Positions 62,600-64,000 of a DNA stretch of 64,000 bases are shown here, one piece after another. The DNA comes from Roseitranquillus sp963776845 (GTDB lineage Bacteria; Pseudomonadota; Alphaproteobacteria; Rhodobacterales; Rhodobacteraceae). The stretch's first letter is position 1, and each line of letters opens with the position of its first letter. Made by a program: the position numbers and the translations under genes. The stretch spans positions 434,001 to 498,000 of the forward strand of contig CAVZOJ010000002.1 of assembly GCA_963776845.1 (NCBI GenBank), given 5' to 3'. Below the pieces are notes generated by a model, which did not search any database, was not told the DNA's origin, and saw only the letters and a program-made list of their open reading frames with translations.

Positions 62600-64000
62600 T
62601 CAGGCAAAAGCCGCATCCTCCACCCGCATCTGCACCCGCTCCCGCCCCCGCCAGACGTTGAGCTCCAGCCGTCCCGCGATGTGCAGCGCGCGGTCCCAGT
62701 GGCCCTCCAGATGCGCGGCAAGCCCGGTTTCCACCGCGCGAAAGGCGATGGCGTCGATCCGCGCTCCCTCTGCGTCGGCCATGCCGAGCGACAGGTGCCC
62801 GTCGCCGACGCGCCGCAGACGCTTTATCCGTAGGTCGGACACAGCGAAGCGCGGCGCCGGCGCGCCCGCGCCGAAAGGACCCGCCGCAGCAAGAGCGCGC
62901 ACCAAGTCCGCCGTCGCCGCGCGCGGCATCACCATCGCGTCGAGGCGCAGCTCCGTCCTCGGTTGCACATCGGCCCCGCGCAGCAGGTCCTCTAGCCGTT
63001 CCATCGCGGACGCAACCTTGGAGCGCTCGACACTCAAACCTGCGGCCATCCGGTGGCCGCCACCGCGGGTGATCAGGCCCTCGTCGGCGAGCCTCTGAAC
63101 CGCATTGCCGAGATCGACGCCCTCGACCGAACGGCCGGAATCCGGTGCCGCGATCGCCGTCGAGCGCGATAACGACGGCCGGCTGGCCGGTCGCCTCCTT
63201 CAGCCGCGCGGCGACAATCCCGACGACGCCGGGATGCCACCCCTCGGCCGCTGCCCAGACAAGTGGGCGGTCGGTGCCGCGCGCCTCGGCTTGCGCCAGA
63301 GCCGCGGACCTCACGGCTGCCTCGACGGAGCGTCTCTCGGCGTTCAGCGCCTCAAGCCTGTCGGCAAGCGCCGCCGCCTCGTGTAGGTCGCGGGTCGACA
63401 GGAGGCGGGCACCGATCCCGGCATCTCCGATGCGGCCCCCGGCGTTGATCCGAGGCCCGAGAACAAAACCGAGATGATAGGCATCCGGCGGTCGATCGAG
63501 CCCCGCGCGATCGGAGAGCGCGACGAGCCCGGGGCGGGCCCGCCGAGCCATCACCTGCAGGCCCCGGGTGACCAGGGCGCGGTTGACGCCGATGAGGGGC
63601 GCGACGTCGGCAACAGTCGCCAAGGCGACAAGGTCGAGGAACGACATCAGGTCGGGAACAGGTCGCCTGCCGCGCAGTTGGCGGTTCGCCTCGACAAGGA
63701 TCAGAAACACCACCGACGCTGCGCACAGATGGCCAAGCGCTCCGCTCTCATCTGGACGGTTCGGGTTTACAACGGCGAGGGCGTCCGGGAGCGTCGACGC
63801 GCCGAGATGATGATCGAGGACGATAACATCCGCGCCGGCCGCAGCAGCGATCGCGTCATGCGCCAGCGTTCCGCAGTCGACACAGACGATCAGCTCGTGT
63901 TCCGCTGCCAGGCTTGCCATCGCCCCGACATTCGGCCCGTAGCCTTCTGTGATCCGGTCGGGGACGTAGATCGTCGCGTCGAGACCCATCTCGGCCAGCC
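62600..64000 (-). CDS. recJ: Single-strand exonuclease RecJ, partial and frameshifted
   Basis: 5'-3' ssDNA exonuclease of the DHH family. From the right edge: IVCVDCGTLAHDAIAAA, VIVLDHHLGAS (DHH motif), LATVADVAPLIGVNR, LGPRINAGGRIGDA, WHPGVVGIVAARLKE. At about 63140 an extra base (GGAATCC where GGATCC is expected, plus strand) moves the frame; the end continues as SVEGVDLGNAVQRLADEG, GGGHRMAAGLSVER, FGAGAPAPRF to 62600. The N-terminus lies outside the window. RecJ is not usually lost, so a sequence error is likely. Confidence 0.88.

Overview
This is a high-GC alphaproteobacterial chromosome segment. It is most likely from Rhodobacterales or a close relative. Support comes from the recA-alaS-DUF1330-MOSC order next to cckA, an IscR without the classical Fe-S ligand cysteines, a suf operon that carries two Yip1-like genes, the CckA kinase, and an alphaproteobacterial LexA box (GAAC-N7-GAAC) before recA. 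The family placement is inference from gene order and protein sequence, not a search result.

Positions 1-30.7 kb are ordinary chromosome: a lytic transglycosylase lipoprotein, thpR, the kdsD-kdsB-kdsA Kdo operon, a PPK2 polyphosphate kinase, an MFS transporter, a cobalt-type nitrile hydratase set (alpha, beta, accessory), an RsmB-type methyltransferase, cckA, recA, alaS, typA, icd, a DUF2235 hydrolase, an alpha/beta hydrolase, and the Fe-S assembly operon iscR-nifS-sufB-orf57-ybjQ-sufC-sufD-yip1-yip1-sufS, mostly joined by start/stop overlaps. Single-base shifts split yitT, icd, iscR and, at the far end, recJ. Because icd and recJ are core genes, sequencing or assembly indels are a likely cause.

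From 30.7 kb a truncated tRNA-Arg and an intact tRNA-Arg(CCG) open an insertion-sequence graveyard to 37.9 kb: a decayed DUF6880 gene, IS110, an ISL3 remnant, two inverted IS21-type remnants with an IS630 between them, and a LysR stub. Ordinary genes return with katG (Irr-like box), lipA, small membrane or secreted proteins, DUF983 and a Phd-like antitoxin. Two almost identical inverted IS5-type copies (44464-45513 and 52844-53893) bound about 9.4 kb of cargo: a predicted heme-binding-like protein, a UDG-fold protein, DUF6635, and a tyrosine-recombinase/IS91 pair.

From 54.2 to 60.9 kb a nested structure can be unpicked. An IS21 istA gene is split by an IS66 element with GTAAGCG ends and an 8-bp target duplication. 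The IS66 tnpB is in turn split by a 2.5-kb serine-recombinase element. The distal 1.4 kb was later inverted between two GCCTTC/GAAGGC sites. A phage-type integrase, tRNA-Glu(UUC) and the partial recJ close the window.

The most unusual signal is a family of about 42-bp nested palindromes (invariant CCATTG...CAATGG stem, loop near GTTCGAGCA). Seven copies are present, every one inside a transposase or recombinase gene of unrelated families (istB twice, istA twice, IS66 tnpC twice, a tyrosine recombinase once). None was seen in the housekeeping genes. It looks like a very small mobile or mobilised element preying on mobile elements.
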